The notes below the pieces were generated by a model that searched no databases, was not told where the DNA came from, and saw only the letters and a program-made list of their open reading frames with translations. This document shows, piece after piece, positions 8,810 to 16,416 of a DNA stretch of 26,222 bases. How positions within the stretch are numbered: the first letter of the stretch is position 1; each line of letters opens with the position of its first letter. Source of the DNA: JAYZDP01 sp036337765. Lineage in GTDB: Bacteria; Acidobacteriota; Thermoanaerobaculia; Multivoradales; Multivoraceae. The stretch lies in contig JAYZDP010000163.1 of assembly GCA_036337765.1 (NCBI GenBank), forward strand, positions 1-26,222. Reading direction: 5' to 3'. The position numbers and the translations under genes were made by a program.

Positions 8810-8813
8810 GAGG
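8808..8813 (+). promoter_or_regulatory. Ribosome binding site of the MDR reductase gene
   Basis: AGGAGG overlaps the stop codon of the lipoprotein gene and lies nine bases before the ATG at 8823. Confidence 0.7.
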
Positions 8814-8822
8814 CGGTGTCCC

Positions 8823-9827
8823 ATGTCCGAGAATCGCCAGGTCGTCATCGACTCGCTGCCCGAAGACACGCTCTCGGCCGAGAACTTCTCGGTGCTCACC
8901 CAGGAGGTGCCCCAACCCGGCATCGGGGAGGTGCTGTGCCGCACGCTCGCTATCACCATCGGTGCGGGCCAGCGGGCCGGTCTTCAGGGGAGTGCCAGCT
9001 ACGCCGGGGCGCCTCGTACCGGCGTACCCATGGGCGGCAGCGGGGTGGCTCGGGTCGAGCAGTCGCAGGGCGCGTCAGTTCCGGAGGGCAGCCTCGTGGT
9101 CTGCCCCTCTGGCTGGCAGGATTATTCGGTCCACGAAGCCTCGAAGGTGCGCGTGGTCGAGGGCGACGGCGATCCGGCGCTGCACCTGGGTGTCTACGGC
9201 ACCAACGGCCTCACCGCCTATTTCGGTCTGTTCGACGTCGGGGCGCCGCAGGCCGACGAGACTCTGGTGGTGTCGGCAGCAGCCGGCTCAGTCGGCCACC
9301 TGGTGGGGCAGATGGCACGCATCGCCGGCTGCCGCACTATTGGCGTGTGCGGTAGCGACGAGAAGTGCTCACTGCTCACCGGCAGGCTCGGCTTCGACGA
9401 GGCGCTCAACTACAAGAGCCCCGAATATCGGCAGGAGTTCAAGCAGGCCACCAGCGACCGCATCGACATCTATTTCGACAACACCGGCGGCGACATCCTG
9501 GGCGGTGCGCTGCGGCGCATGAAGACCCACGGGCGCATCGTCTGTTGCGGGGTGGTATCGCAGTACGACACCTCGAGTCCCGCGCCTGGACCGCGCGGCA
9601 TTCCGGGATTGCTGATCAATAATCGTGTCCGTATGGAGGGCTTTCTGGTCTTCGACTACGCCGATCGCTACGACGAAGGCAGAGCCCGGATGCGCGAGTG
9701 GGTCGAGGCGGGGAGCCTGGTCCCCCTGCAAGACGAGTTCGAGGGGCTCGAGAGAGCTCCCGAGGCGTTCGTCGATCTGCTGGCAGGTGGCAACATCGGC
9801 ACGCGGATCGTCAGGGTGGCGGGCTGA
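8823..9827 (+). CDS. NADP-dependent oxidoreductase, MDR superfamily (CurA / leukotriene B4 dehydrogenase-like)
   Basis: This 334-residue zinc-free medium-chain reductase has the typical layout. An N-terminal substrate domain (GVPMGGSGVARV, about 60-75) is followed by a Rossmann cofactor domain with SAAAGSVGHLVGQMARIAGC (about 150) and VCGSDEKC. Next come DIYFDNTGGDILGGALRRMK, GRIVCCGVVSQYD and IPGLLINNRVRMEGFLVFDY. These last strings are characteristic of the CurA/YncB and prostaglandin reductase branch, which reduces the double bond of enones or enals with NADPH in the cytoplasm. The true substrate is unknown; in this operon an enoyl or conjugated carbonyl compound is plausible. Its TGA overlaps the ATG of the EEP gene by one base. 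Confidence 0.9.
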   Translation: MSENRQVVIDSLPEDTLSAENFSVLTQEVPQPGIGEVLCRTLAITIGAGQRAGLQGSASYAGAPRTGVPMGGSGVARVEQSQGASVPEGSLVVCPSGWQDYSVHEASKVRVVEGDGDPALHLGVYGTNGLTAYFGLFDVGAPQADETLVVSAAAGSVGHLVGQMARIAGCRTIGVCGSDEKCSLLTGRLGFDEALNYKSPEYRQEFKQATSDRIDIYFDNTGGDILGGALRRMKTHGRIVCCGVVSQYDTSSPAPGPRGIPGLLINNRVRMEGFLVFDYADRYDEGRARMREWVEAGSLVPLQDEFEGLERAPEAFVDLLAGGNIGTRIVRVAG

Positions 9828-10936
9828 TGCGCCTCACCGGGTTGCGCGCGCTCGCCATGGCGGGTGCGGCAACGCTCGCCGGAGTCGTTGGGGCCGTGCC
9901 TGGGTCGGCGCTCGAGATCGAGGTCCGAGCGATGTCGTTCAACGTGCGCTACGGCTCGGCCGAGGACGGACCGAACCACTGGCTCAAGCGCCGCGAGTCG
10001 GTCATTGAGACCCTGGCGTCGGACGACTTCGACTTCATCGGTCTGCAGGAGGCACTACCGTTTCAGATCGAAGAGATCGCCGCGGCTCTGCCGCAGTTCG
10101 GTGTCCTGTCGCGAACTCGGGAGGTCGACCCGGCCGAGGGTGAAGCGTGCACCGTCCTGTTTCGGAAAGACCGCTGGACGCTGGACCGACGCCAGAACGG
10201 CACCTTCTGGCTGTCGGAAACTCCGGACGTGGCGGGGAGCAAGAGTTGGGACGCGGCGCTACCCCGCATCGCCACTTGGGGGCTTTTCTCGGAGGCAGAA
10301 ACCGGCGCGAGAATCCATGTCTTCAATACTCACTTCGACCACCGCGGGCAAGAGTCACGGGAGCGTAGCGCCGCGCTGCTGCGGCGTCGGGTGGCCGAGT
10401 ACGCCGGCGACGGACCGTTGCTGCTGATGGGGGACTTCAACTCCGGCGAGGACAATGCGGCGATGCGGCTACTGCGTGCCGCCAGTGCGTCCGGGCCGCC
10501 ACTCGTCGATTCGTTCCGTGTCGTGCATCCGGACGCCACCGAGACCTACACCTTCAATGGCTGGGGGAGCCGCAGCGCCGGCGAAAAGATCGATGCCATC
10601 TTCGTGCGTGCCGACGCCAACGTCGCAGCCGCACGGATCGCGCGGCCCAGATTCGAGGGGCGGGCCCCGTCCGACCACGATCCGGTGACGGTGGCGCTGC
10701 GCCTGAAGATGCTCGAGACCTGGGTTGCGATCGTCGACCTCGGCAGCTGCCGTAGCTGCGCTGGCCGGATCGCTCGTGAGATGGAGACGTTGGAGAGTGT
10801 GCTGCGCGCTCGCCTCCACGCGACAGAGCCCCGTATCCAGGTGTTCCATCGATCACTCGTCGAGCTGCCGTCCGCGGCCCTTGCCGACGTGGTTCGTGGG
10901 TCTGGCTACACACCGGGACAGATCGAGCTCCGATAG
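9827..10936 (+). CDS. Exported endonuclease/exonuclease/phosphatase (EEP) protein with C-terminal HMA-like domain
   Basis: This 369-residue protein starts at ATG 9827, overlapping the upstream TGA. The frame is open further upstream, but that part lies inside the MDR gene. A signal peptide is present (LRALAMAGAATLAGVVGAVPGSA). The EEP metal-dependent hydrolase fold is complete: N39 (SFNVRYG), E75 (IGLQEAL), H169 (NTHFDH), D203/N205 (LMGDFNSG) and D283/H284 (PSDHDPV). The family hydrolyses phosphodiesters of nucleic acids, lipids or sugars; the substrate is not evident. After VALRLK near 294 about 75 extra residues follow. They read as a heavy-metal-associated domain: strand TWVAIVDLG, metal motif CRSC (308-311), helix AGRIAREMETLESV, then ALADVVRGSGYTP. 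This EEP-HMA combination is unusual. I see no internal ribosome binding site before Met295, so a fusion is favoured over two proteins. Confidence 0.87.
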   Translation: MRLTGLRALAMAGAATLAGVVGAVPGSALEIEVRAMSFNVRYGSAEDGPNHWLKRRESVIETLASDDFDFIGLQEALPFQIEEIAAALPQFGVLSRTREVDPAEGEACTVLFRKDRWTLDRRQNGTFWLSETPDVAGSKSWDAALPRIATWGLFSEAETGARIHVFNTHFDHRGQESRERSAALLRRRVAEYAGDGPLLLMGDFNSGEDNAAMRLLRAASASGPPLVDSFRVVHPDATETYTFNGWGSRSAGEKIDAIFVRADANVAAARIARPRFEGRAPSDHDPVTVALRLKMLETWVAIVDLGSCRSCAGRIAREMETLESVLRARLHATEPRIQVFHRSLVELPSAALADVVRGSGYTPGQIELR

Positions 10937-10974
10937 CGCTGCGTGCTGGCGATCGAGCGTGTGAGAATCGGACC

Positions 10975-12321
10975 ATGGCTCAGCTAGCGAGAACGCGCAC
11001 GATCTTGAACACCGGCCTTGTTGTAGCGGCGCTTGCGTCTGCGGCCGTCGGTCAGAACTGGCCGCGCCTGCGCGGTGCCGATGCGACCGGGGTGGTCGCT
11101 GACGATCCGCGCTTGCCGGAAACCTGGGATCGCTCGACCAACGTGCGATGGAAGGCTGAGATCCCAGGCTGGGGATGGTCGAGCCCCGTGGTCTGGGGGG
11201 ATCGGGTATTCGTCAGCTCGGCTCATGGCGACGAGGACTACGAGGGACCGAAGGCGGGCATGTATCTGGGTCGGGGGCGACAGGAGCCGCCCGACGGCGT
11301 CCATCACTGGATGGTCTACGGTCTCAGCCTCACGACCGGCGAGCTGCTCTGGTCGAGCGAAGCGCACAGCGGCGCTCCGAGCTTTCCCCGTCACCCGAAG
11401 AACACCTATGCATCGGAGACCCCGACTACCGACGGCGAGCGGCTCTATGTGCTGTTCGGCGATCTGGGTCTGTACGCATATGACTTCGACGGCAACCAGG
11501 TTTGGAAGGTGGCGATCGAAGCGCGCGAGACCAAGTGGGGCTACGGCGCTGCGGCGTCACCGGTCGTGCACGAGGGGCAGGTGATGCTCGTCTACGACAA
11601 CGAGGAGGACTCCTACATCGCCGCCTACGACGCCTCCACCGGCCGCGAGCGTTGGCGCGTCGCCCGCGACGAGCCGAGTACCTGGGCGACTCCGTTCATC
11701 TGGGAAAACGAGTTGCGCACCGAGATCGTGGTGCCCGGCCGCTTGCGGAACCGCTCCTACAGTCTCGAGGGCGACCTGATCTGGCACTTCGACGGGCATA
11801 TGTCGAGCCTCACGATCCCGACCCCGTTCGCTGTCGACGGGCTTCTCTACATCACGTCGGGCTACTTCTCCGACAACCCGCGACCGGCCTTCGCCATCCG
11901 GCCCGGTGCGAAGGGCGACATCGGACTGGCCGAAGGTGCGACCTCGAACGAGTTCATCCGCTGGTACCAGCCGATGATCGGGCCCTACAACCCATCACCG
12001 ATCGTCTACCGCGGCCTCTACTACACCCTGCTCGACCGCGGCTTTCTGACGCTGAACGACGCGAAGACTGGCGAAGAGATCTACGGTCGCGTGCGCTTCT
12101 CGGGTAGCCCGACCTTCACCTCGTCGCCGTGGGCCTATAACGGCAAGGTGTTCTTTCTGTCCGAGGACGGCGAGACGATCGTCATTGACGCCAAGCGCGA
12201 CTTCGAGGAGGTGCGCTCGAACGATCTCGACGAGCTCAGCCTGTCGACACCGTCGATCGCGCAGGGCAAGCTGCTCATCCGCACGGCCTCACACGTGTGG
12301 TGTATCTCGAACGAGGGCTGA
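10975..12321 (+). CDS. Exported PQQ-like beta-propeller repeat protein
   Basis: This 448-residue protein starts at ATG 10975 with a signal peptide (TGLVVAALASAAVG) followed by NWPRLRGADATGVV, the typical start of bacterial PQQ-like propeller proteins. Blade motifs follow: RWKAEIPGWGWSSPVVWGDR, YGLSLTTGELLWSSE, ETPTTDGERLYVLFGDLGLY, AYDASTGRERWRVAR, AKTGEEIYGRV and SFAQGKLL-type ends such as SIAQGKLLIRTASHVWCIS. The fold matches quinoprotein/BamB-like propellers, but nothing shows PQQ binding or dehydrogenase activity, so a ligand-binding or scaffold role in the periplasm is as likely. It follows the EEP gene by 38 bases. Its last 33 bases overlap the 3' end of the convergent kinase gene. Confidence 0.88.
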   Translation: MAQLARTRTILNTGLVVAALASAAVGQNWPRLRGADATGVVADDPRLPETWDRSTNVRWKAEIPGWGWSSPVVWGDRVFVSSAHGDEDYEGPKAGMYLGRGRQEPPDGVHHWMVYGLSLTTGELLWSSEAHSGAPSFPRHPKNTYASETPTTDGERLYVLFGDLGLYAYDFDGNQVWKVAIEARETKWGYGAAASPVVHEGQVMLVYDNEEDSYIAAYDASTGRERWRVARDEPSTWATPFIWENELRTEIVVPGRLRNRSYSLEGDLIWHFDGHMSSLTIPTPFAVDGLLYITSGYFSDNPRPAFAIRPGAKGDIGLAEGATSNEFIRWYQPMIGPYNPSPIVYRGLYYTLLDRGFLTLNDAKTGEEIYGRVRFSGSPTFTSSPWAYNGKVFFLSEDGETIVIDAKRDFEEVRSNDLDELSLSTPSIAQGKLLIRTASHVWCISNEG

Positions 12322-13689
12322 CTTCAGGCCGGAGTATCGCGGCTGATCGATCGAGATCTGGTCGACGACGGCCTGCCTCAGATGCTCTGCGAGCCCGGGC
12401 AGCTCGAGCACGACGTCCCCCGAACGGAGGCCGCGGGCGAGGTGCCAGCGAAGCTCCTGCAGGTCGCCTTCGCCGAACAGAGCCTCGAGGCGCCCGTGCT
12501 CCTGGCGACGGGCTCGAGGTCCGAGCCGGCCCTCGCGGATCACGATGTCGAGCGAGTTGGCGGCGACCCGCGCGAGGAAGTTCAGCCGTCCGCTCGTCGA
12601 CTCCATCACGTCGCCGCGCAGCAGCTCGACCGTGGCGGTGAGGAGCTCGTCCGACCGCGGTAGGTCCAGCGTCGACTCCTCGGTCGCCGCGTCGGGCCGA
12701 TCGACCGGGCCCGGAATCAGCAGATTGACGCAGTCGATCTGCGCCTCGGACGAGCGCCGGCCGATGGCGGCGCGCTCGATCGATCGGTCGGGGCCTTCGC
12801 GAAAGAGGGTGACCATGGTGAGACACGTCACCGACCACCAGAACGAACCGAAGACGGTCCAGAAGTGTAGGCGGTCGCGGTCGACCGGGGCGTCGGTGGT
12901 CGCTTCGTAGCCCTCGACGAGCTGGTCCACGGTACCGAAGCCGCCTACTGGCAGCGCGGTGTTGCCGTAGGTCCATGAGTTGTTGCACAGCCAGCCGAGG
13001 TCGCGCATCGGATCGCCGACGTGGGCCATCTCCCAATCGAGGACGGCTCGGATGCCGGACTCGTCGATGATGAAGTTGCCGTTGCGGAACTCGGCGTGGA
13101 CCAGGCGGTTCTCGGTCGGCGGCGGCAGGTGGTCGAGCAGCCAGCGACCGGTGTAGTCGATCATCGGCTGGGGGCTCTCGAGCAGCTTGTAGCGCTCCCA
13201 AGTCTGTTCGACCTCTTCTCTCGCCTGAGTGCGAGCGAGGCTTCCAGCGAGCCCCTCGTCGTCAAGGTCGATGGCATGGATGCGGGCGAGCACTTCGCCG
13301 CACTCGCGCGCCAGGCGAGGACGGATCTCCGCCCAGCGCTCGGAGCGTACGATGCGCGAGCCCAGCGACTCGCCCTCGACCCAGCCCATGAGAAAGCCGT
13401 CGCCGAGACCGTCGGACGGCTCGAGCACATGCAGGATCTCGGGCGCCGGTACCCCGCCTTCGGCCGCCAGCTGCATCAGTCGTGCCTGAACGCGCAGCCC
13501 TGGCTTTGGCCCGGCCACCTCGCTGCCACCGGCGGCTCGGCGCAGGCAGATCTTCATCGGGCCCGCGCCGGCATCGACGCGAACCTCGTAGGTTTCCGCG
13601 CTCGCCCCCTGAGGCAGGCGCTCGAGCCGTGTCAGCCCGCGATAATCCGGGACGATCCGGCTGAGAACCGCTTGCAGCTGTTCCTGCAC
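12289..13689 (-). CDS. APH-type phosphotransferase family protein (kinase domain as in ACAD10/11), Asp-to-Glu at catalytic position
   Basis: This 466-residue protein starts at GTG 13689 (GAGGG just upstream). Its first ~300 residues are an aminoglycoside-phosphotransferase/choline-kinase-like fold: nucleotide loop RLPQGASAETYEV, Brenner-type motif HAEFRNGN (198-205), and Mg-binding region AVLDWEMAHVGDPMRDLGWL (Asp218). Canonical members have HGDxxxxN. Here Glu200 (codon GAG) occupies the catalytic Asp position, which may reduce or change kinase activity. The C-terminal ~150 residues are helical and without a family I know. This branch of APH proteins is the one fused to ACAD in mammalian ACAD10/11 and used as LvaA in levulinate catabolism, where it phosphorylates 4-hydroxyacyl-CoA. 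It lies 17 bases after the quinone-oxidoreductase-like gene and probably shares its transcript. Confidence 0.86.
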   Translation of the reverse strand: MQEQLQAVLSRIVPDYRGLTRLERLPQGASAETYEVRVDAGAGPMKICLRRAAGGSEVAGPKPGLRVQARLMQLAAEGGVPAPEILHVLEPSDGLGDGFLMGWVEGESLGSRIVRSERWAEIRPRLARECGEVLARIHAIDLDDEGLAGSLARTQAREEVEQTWERYKLLESPQPMIDYTGRWLLDHLPPPTENRLVHAEFRNGNFIIDESGIRAVLDWEMAHVGDPMRDLGWLCNNSWTYGNTALPVGGFGTVDQLVEGYEATTDAPVDRDRLHFWTVFGSFWWSVTCLTMVTLFREGPDRSIERAAIGRRSSEAQIDCVNLLIPGPVDRPDAATEESTLDLPRSDELLTATVELLRGDVMESTSGRLNFLARVAANSLDIVIREGRLGPRARRQEHGRLEALFGEGDLQELRWHLARGLRSGDVVLELPGLAEHLRQAVVDQISIDQPRYSGLKSALVRDTPHV

Positions 13690-13706
13690 GGTGCCCTCGT
13701 CTCCGG

Positions 13707-14678
13707 CTATGGCTCTGCGACGACCTTGCCGAGCACCTTACGGTCGAGCATGTCGCGCAGCGCCTGCGGTACCTCGTCGAGGGCGTAGCGTCGCGACACC
13801 ATCGGCTTGAGGTCCCCGGCGGCGGCGTGCGCTTCGAGCTCGGTGGTCATCGCCTTGTAGATCTCCGGCTCCTTGGTGCGCGAGGCACCCCAGAAGACGC
13901 CCACCACGTCACAGCCCTTGAGCAGGGTGAGATTGAGCGGAATGCGGGGAATGCCGGCGGTGAACCCGATGACCAGAAAGCGCCCGCGCCAGGCGGTCGC
14001 GCGTAGCGCGGCCTCGGCGTAGTCGCCGCCGACCGCGTCGTATACGACGTCGACGCCCTTGCCGTCGGTGAGCTCCTTGGCGCGGTTCTTGAGGTCCTCG
14101 TGGTCGTAGTCGATGACCTCGTCAGCGCCGCGCTGGCGGCAGAACTCGAGCTTTTCGGCCGACGACGCTGCAGCGATGACGCGGGCGCCCATCAGTTTGC
14201 CGATCTCGATTGCCGACAGACCGACGCTTCCAGCAGCGCCCAGCACCAAGAGCGACTCGCCGGGCTTTAGGCTGCCGCGGTACTTCAGAGCGTAGTAGCT
14301 GGTGCCATAGGCGTAGCCGAAGCCTGTGGCCTCGGCGAAGTCGAGCCCCTCGGTCAGGGGGCGCAGCGACCCTGCGGGAATCGCCATCTGCTCTGCGAAG
14401 CCGCCGGACGAACGACCGCCGATGACCTCGTCGCCGACCGCGAAACCCTCCACTCCCGCTCCGACCGCGCTCACCACGCCCGCGGCCTCGTTGCCGAGGA
14501 CGAACGGTGGGGTGGCCTTGAACTGGTACCGGTTCTCGATGATCAGGGTGTCGGGAAAGGTGATCGCTGCGGCCTTGATATCGACCAGCACTTCGCCCTC
14601 TCCGGCGACCGGGTCTTCGACGTTTTCGATGACCAGCTTCTCCGGCGGGCCGAACTCTTTGCATACAACTGCTTTCAA
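13707..14678 (-). CDS. NADPH:quinone oxidoreductase-like MDR enzyme
   Basis: This 323-residue zinc-free MDR enzyme starts at TTG 14678. A GAGGTG site five bases upstream (14684-14689, minus strand) supports that start. The N-terminal domain reads KAVVCKEFGPPEKLVIENVE and PFVLGNEAAGVVSAVGAGVE, the hallmark of quinone oxidoreductases. The Rossmann part has LLVLGAAGSVGLSAIEIGKL and VIAAASSAEKLEFCRQRGAD, then YDAVGGDYAEAALRA. The enzyme uses NADPH to reduce quinones or enoyl-type substrates in the cytoplasm. The family also includes acryloyl-CoA reductase-like members, so an acyl-CoA substrate is possible given the neighbours. It is the first gene of a two-gene minus-strand unit with the APH-type kinase. 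Confidence 0.91.
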   Translation of the reverse strand: MKAVVCKEFGPPEKLVIENVEDPVAGEGEVLVDIKAAAITFPDTLIIENRYQFKATPPFVLGNEAAGVVSAVGAGVEGFAVGDEVIGGRSSGGFAEQMAIPAGSLRPLTEGLDFAEATGFGYAYGTSYYALKYRGSLKPGESLLVLGAAGSVGLSAIEIGKLMGARVIAAASSAEKLEFCRQRGADEVIDYDHEDLKNRAKELTDGKGVDVVYDAVGGDYAEAALRATAWRGRFLVIGFTAGIPRIPLNLTLLKGCDVVGVFWGASRTKEPEIYKAMTTELEAHAAAGDLKPMVSRRYALDEVPQALRDMLDRKVLGKVVAEP

Positions 14679-14855
14679 CGTTTCACCTCGCAGTAGTTCC
14701 GGTGGAGCCTATTCGATGCGTTCGGCCGGGGGTACCGACGCTATTGTGAGAGGCGAGCCCGCGCAAGGGGCGGAATTCGACTTCGCGTCAAAGGGTTTCA
14801 CCAACGAGTACTCGAACGCTGTGAGCGCGACATGCTCATGACGGAGGACAACACC
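14679..14855. other. Divergent intergenic region between the quinone reductase and coiled-coil lipoprotein genes
   Basis: This is the longest stretch without a gene (about 177 bases). It must hold the promoters of both divergent units. I see no strong -35/-10 pair; TATTGT at 14742-14747 resembles a -10 box on the plus strand but lacks a good -35. No RNA gene or long repeat was seen. The ribosome binding sites of both flanking genes lie at its ends. Confidence 0.4.
14843..14847 (+). promoter_or_regulatory. Ribosome binding site that decides the GTG start of the lipoprotein gene
   Basis: GGAGG lies eight bases before the GTG at 14856. In-frame ATG codons at 14832 and 14838 lie upstream of this site and lack one of their own, so GTG is the better start. 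Confidence 0.7.
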
Positions 14856-15941
14856 GTGAGCAAGGCACCAGCGCATGATTGGATGACTTCATTCTCTGGG
14901 CGTGGTCGCACGCTGTTCGTTATCGCCGCACTCGCTACCGTTGTGTTCGCCGGGTGCGGCGCGTCGGAGGCCGTGTCCGACGCCGAGTTGGCAGCGGTCG
15001 CGGCGGCCGAGCAGGCTGCGGTTCAGGAGGCCGCGACGGCTCGTCTGGCGGAGGAGGCGCAACGTCAGGCACAGCTCGAACAGGAGCGCGCAGACGCCGC
15101 GAAGCTCGAGCGCCAGGCGGAAGCCGAGCGCGCGCTGGCCGAACGGGAAGCGCGCCTAGCCGAAGAGAGGCGCGCCCTCGAGGCCGAGCAGGAACGGTTG
15201 GCGCTCGAGAAACGAGAGGAGGAGCTCGCCGCCAGAGAGGCCGAGCTTCGTGAGAGGGCGCGCGAGGGCGAGCTACTGGCGGCCGCGGAGCGGGAGCGTG
15301 TTCACGCGGAGCAGCAGCATCGAGCCGAGCAAGAGGGCCTCGCAGCGCACGCCGCTGAGGCGGCTGCACGCCAGACGGAGCTCGAAGCCCGCAAGCCGAA
15401 GCTCGTCGAAGCCTCGCTCGCGGTCGGCGCGGTGCTTGAGGTCGAGATGCTAGAGCCGCTGTCCAGCCGAACGGCGCGCGCCGGCGAAGTCTTTTCGACC
15501 CGGGTATCGCGTGACATCACGAACGATGAGGGCCAGGTCGTGATCCCGATTGGCTCGACCATCTATGGCCGCGTTACCGATGCCAAGCCGTTGAAGAAGG
15601 TAGGTGGCCGTGCGGCGCTGGGGGTGGAATTCACAGATCTCGAGCTGCCTGACCGGGAGCGGGTCGCCATCTACGCCTCCTACGTCGAGCTCGGCAAAGA
15701 CAAGACCCGCGACAAGAAGAAGATCGGCATCGCTGCCGCCGCCGGTGCGGTGCTGGGCGGCATCTTCGGTGGCGACGTGGGTGCCGCTGCTGCGGGTGCG
15801 GCGGTCGGTGCGGCCGCGCAGACCGCGGTGGTGGCTACGCGCAAGGGCGAGGACGTGGAGTTCCGGCCCGGGCAGATTCTCGCTATGCGCCTCGACGAGG
15901 TTGTCACCGTCGAGACCGAGATGATCGGAGTCGCGCCGTGA
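14856..15941 (+). CDS. Coiled-coil lipoprotein with C-terminal beta-rich and glycine-zipper region
   Basis: This 361-residue protein begins at GTG 14856. A lipobox (VIAALATVVFAGC) gives a lipid-anchored envelope protein. Next comes a long, highly charged Ala/Glu/Arg coiled coil (about residues 45-190; e.g. REARLAEERRALEAEQERLA). A beta-rich segment follows (VGAVLEVEMLEPLSSRTARA, VVIPIGSTIYGRVTDAKPL), of the type seen in VirB10/TrbI-like and related envelope domains. A glycine-zipper-like hydrophobic stretch (GIAAAAGAVLGGIFGGDVGA) interrupts it. The protein could span the periplasm from a membrane anchor; its function is not known. Its stop codon overlaps the GTG of the signal-peptidase-like gene by four bases (GTGA), which suggests coupled translation and a joint role. 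Confidence 0.82.
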   Translation: MSKAPAHDWMTSFSGRGRTLFVIAALATVVFAGCGASEAVSDAELAAVAAAEQAAVQEAATARLAEEAQRQAQLEQERADAAKLERQAEAERALAEREARLAEERRALEAEQERLALEKREEELAAREAELRERAREGELLAAAERERVHAEQQHRAEQEGLAAHAAEAAARQTELEARKPKLVEASLAVGAVLEVEMLEPLSSRTARAGEVFSTRVSRDITNDEGQVVIPIGSTIYGRVTDAKPLKKVGGRAALGVEFTDLELPDRERVAIYASYVELGKDKTRDKKKIGIAAAAGAVLGGIFGGDVGAAAAGAAVGAAAQTAVVATRKGEDVEFRPGQILAMRLDEVVTVETEMIGVAP

Positions 15942-16366
15942 TTCTGCAGCTGGGTCCGGTCTACAGCATGCAGATCCCGAGTTCGAGCATGGAGCCGACG
16001 CTGCCGAAGGGCAGCTTCGTGCAGGTCGAGACCACAACGCCGTTGCTGCTGGAGACCCTCGAGGTCGGCGACATCGTGGCGTTTCGCGCGCCGGTCGAGC
16101 GCGAGCAGATCCTGGTCAAGCGAGTGGTCGGCCTGCCGGTCGATCGGCTCGAGCTCCGCGACAAAGTGCTGCGCCGAAACGGTGCCGAAGTTGAGGAGGC
16201 GTTCACGCAGTTCGTAGATGACGAGGTCTTCGCTACGGGCGACGAGCTTGCCGTGCGCGACCAGCTGGCACCAGTGACGGTGCCCGAAGCCGCCGTTTTT
16301 GTTATGGGCGACAACCGCGATCGCTCCTACGACAGCCGATCGTTCGGCGCGGTTTCCCTTCGATAA
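15938..16366 (+). CDS. Signal peptidase I-like (S26) protein without membrane anchor
   Basis: This 142-residue protein has the core motifs of type I signal peptidases. Box B is IPSSSMEPTLPKGS, with catalytic Ser17 followed by Met18. The general-base Lys61 lies in LVKRVVGLPVD, and the C-terminal box is FVMGDNRDRSYDSRSFGAV (122-139). The family cleaves signal peptides at the outer face of the cytoplasmic membrane and normally has at least one N-terminal transmembrane helix. None is visible here: the protein starts at GTG 15938, only ten residues before the catalytic box. The C-terminus also stops right after the last box. It overlaps the coiled-coil lipoprotein gene by four bases. It may be a shortened paralogue, a soluble cytoplasmic protease-like protein, or a decaying gene. 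Confidence 0.83.
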   Translation: MILQLGPVYSMQIPSSSMEPTLPKGSFVQVETTTPLLLETLEVGDIVAFRAPVEREQILVKRVVGLPVDRLELRDKVLRRNGAEVEEAFTQFVDDEVFATGDELAVRDQLAPVTVPEAAVFVMGDNRDRSYDSRSFGAVSLR

Positions 16367-16416
16367 AGTCCTGGGCCGCCTGCGCTAGCCTCCAAAACCC
16401 GCGGACGTCGGCCGCC

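Noticed and set aside
12275..13201. A 308-codon minus-strand frame within the APH-type kinase gene
   Set aside because: It is an Arg/Pro-rich shadow in another frame of the same strand; the kinase motifs are all in the other frame.
14742..14747. TATTGT as a promoter -10 box for the coiled-coil lipoprotein gene
   Set aside because: There is no plausible -35 hexamer at the right distance, so it is not listed as a promoter.
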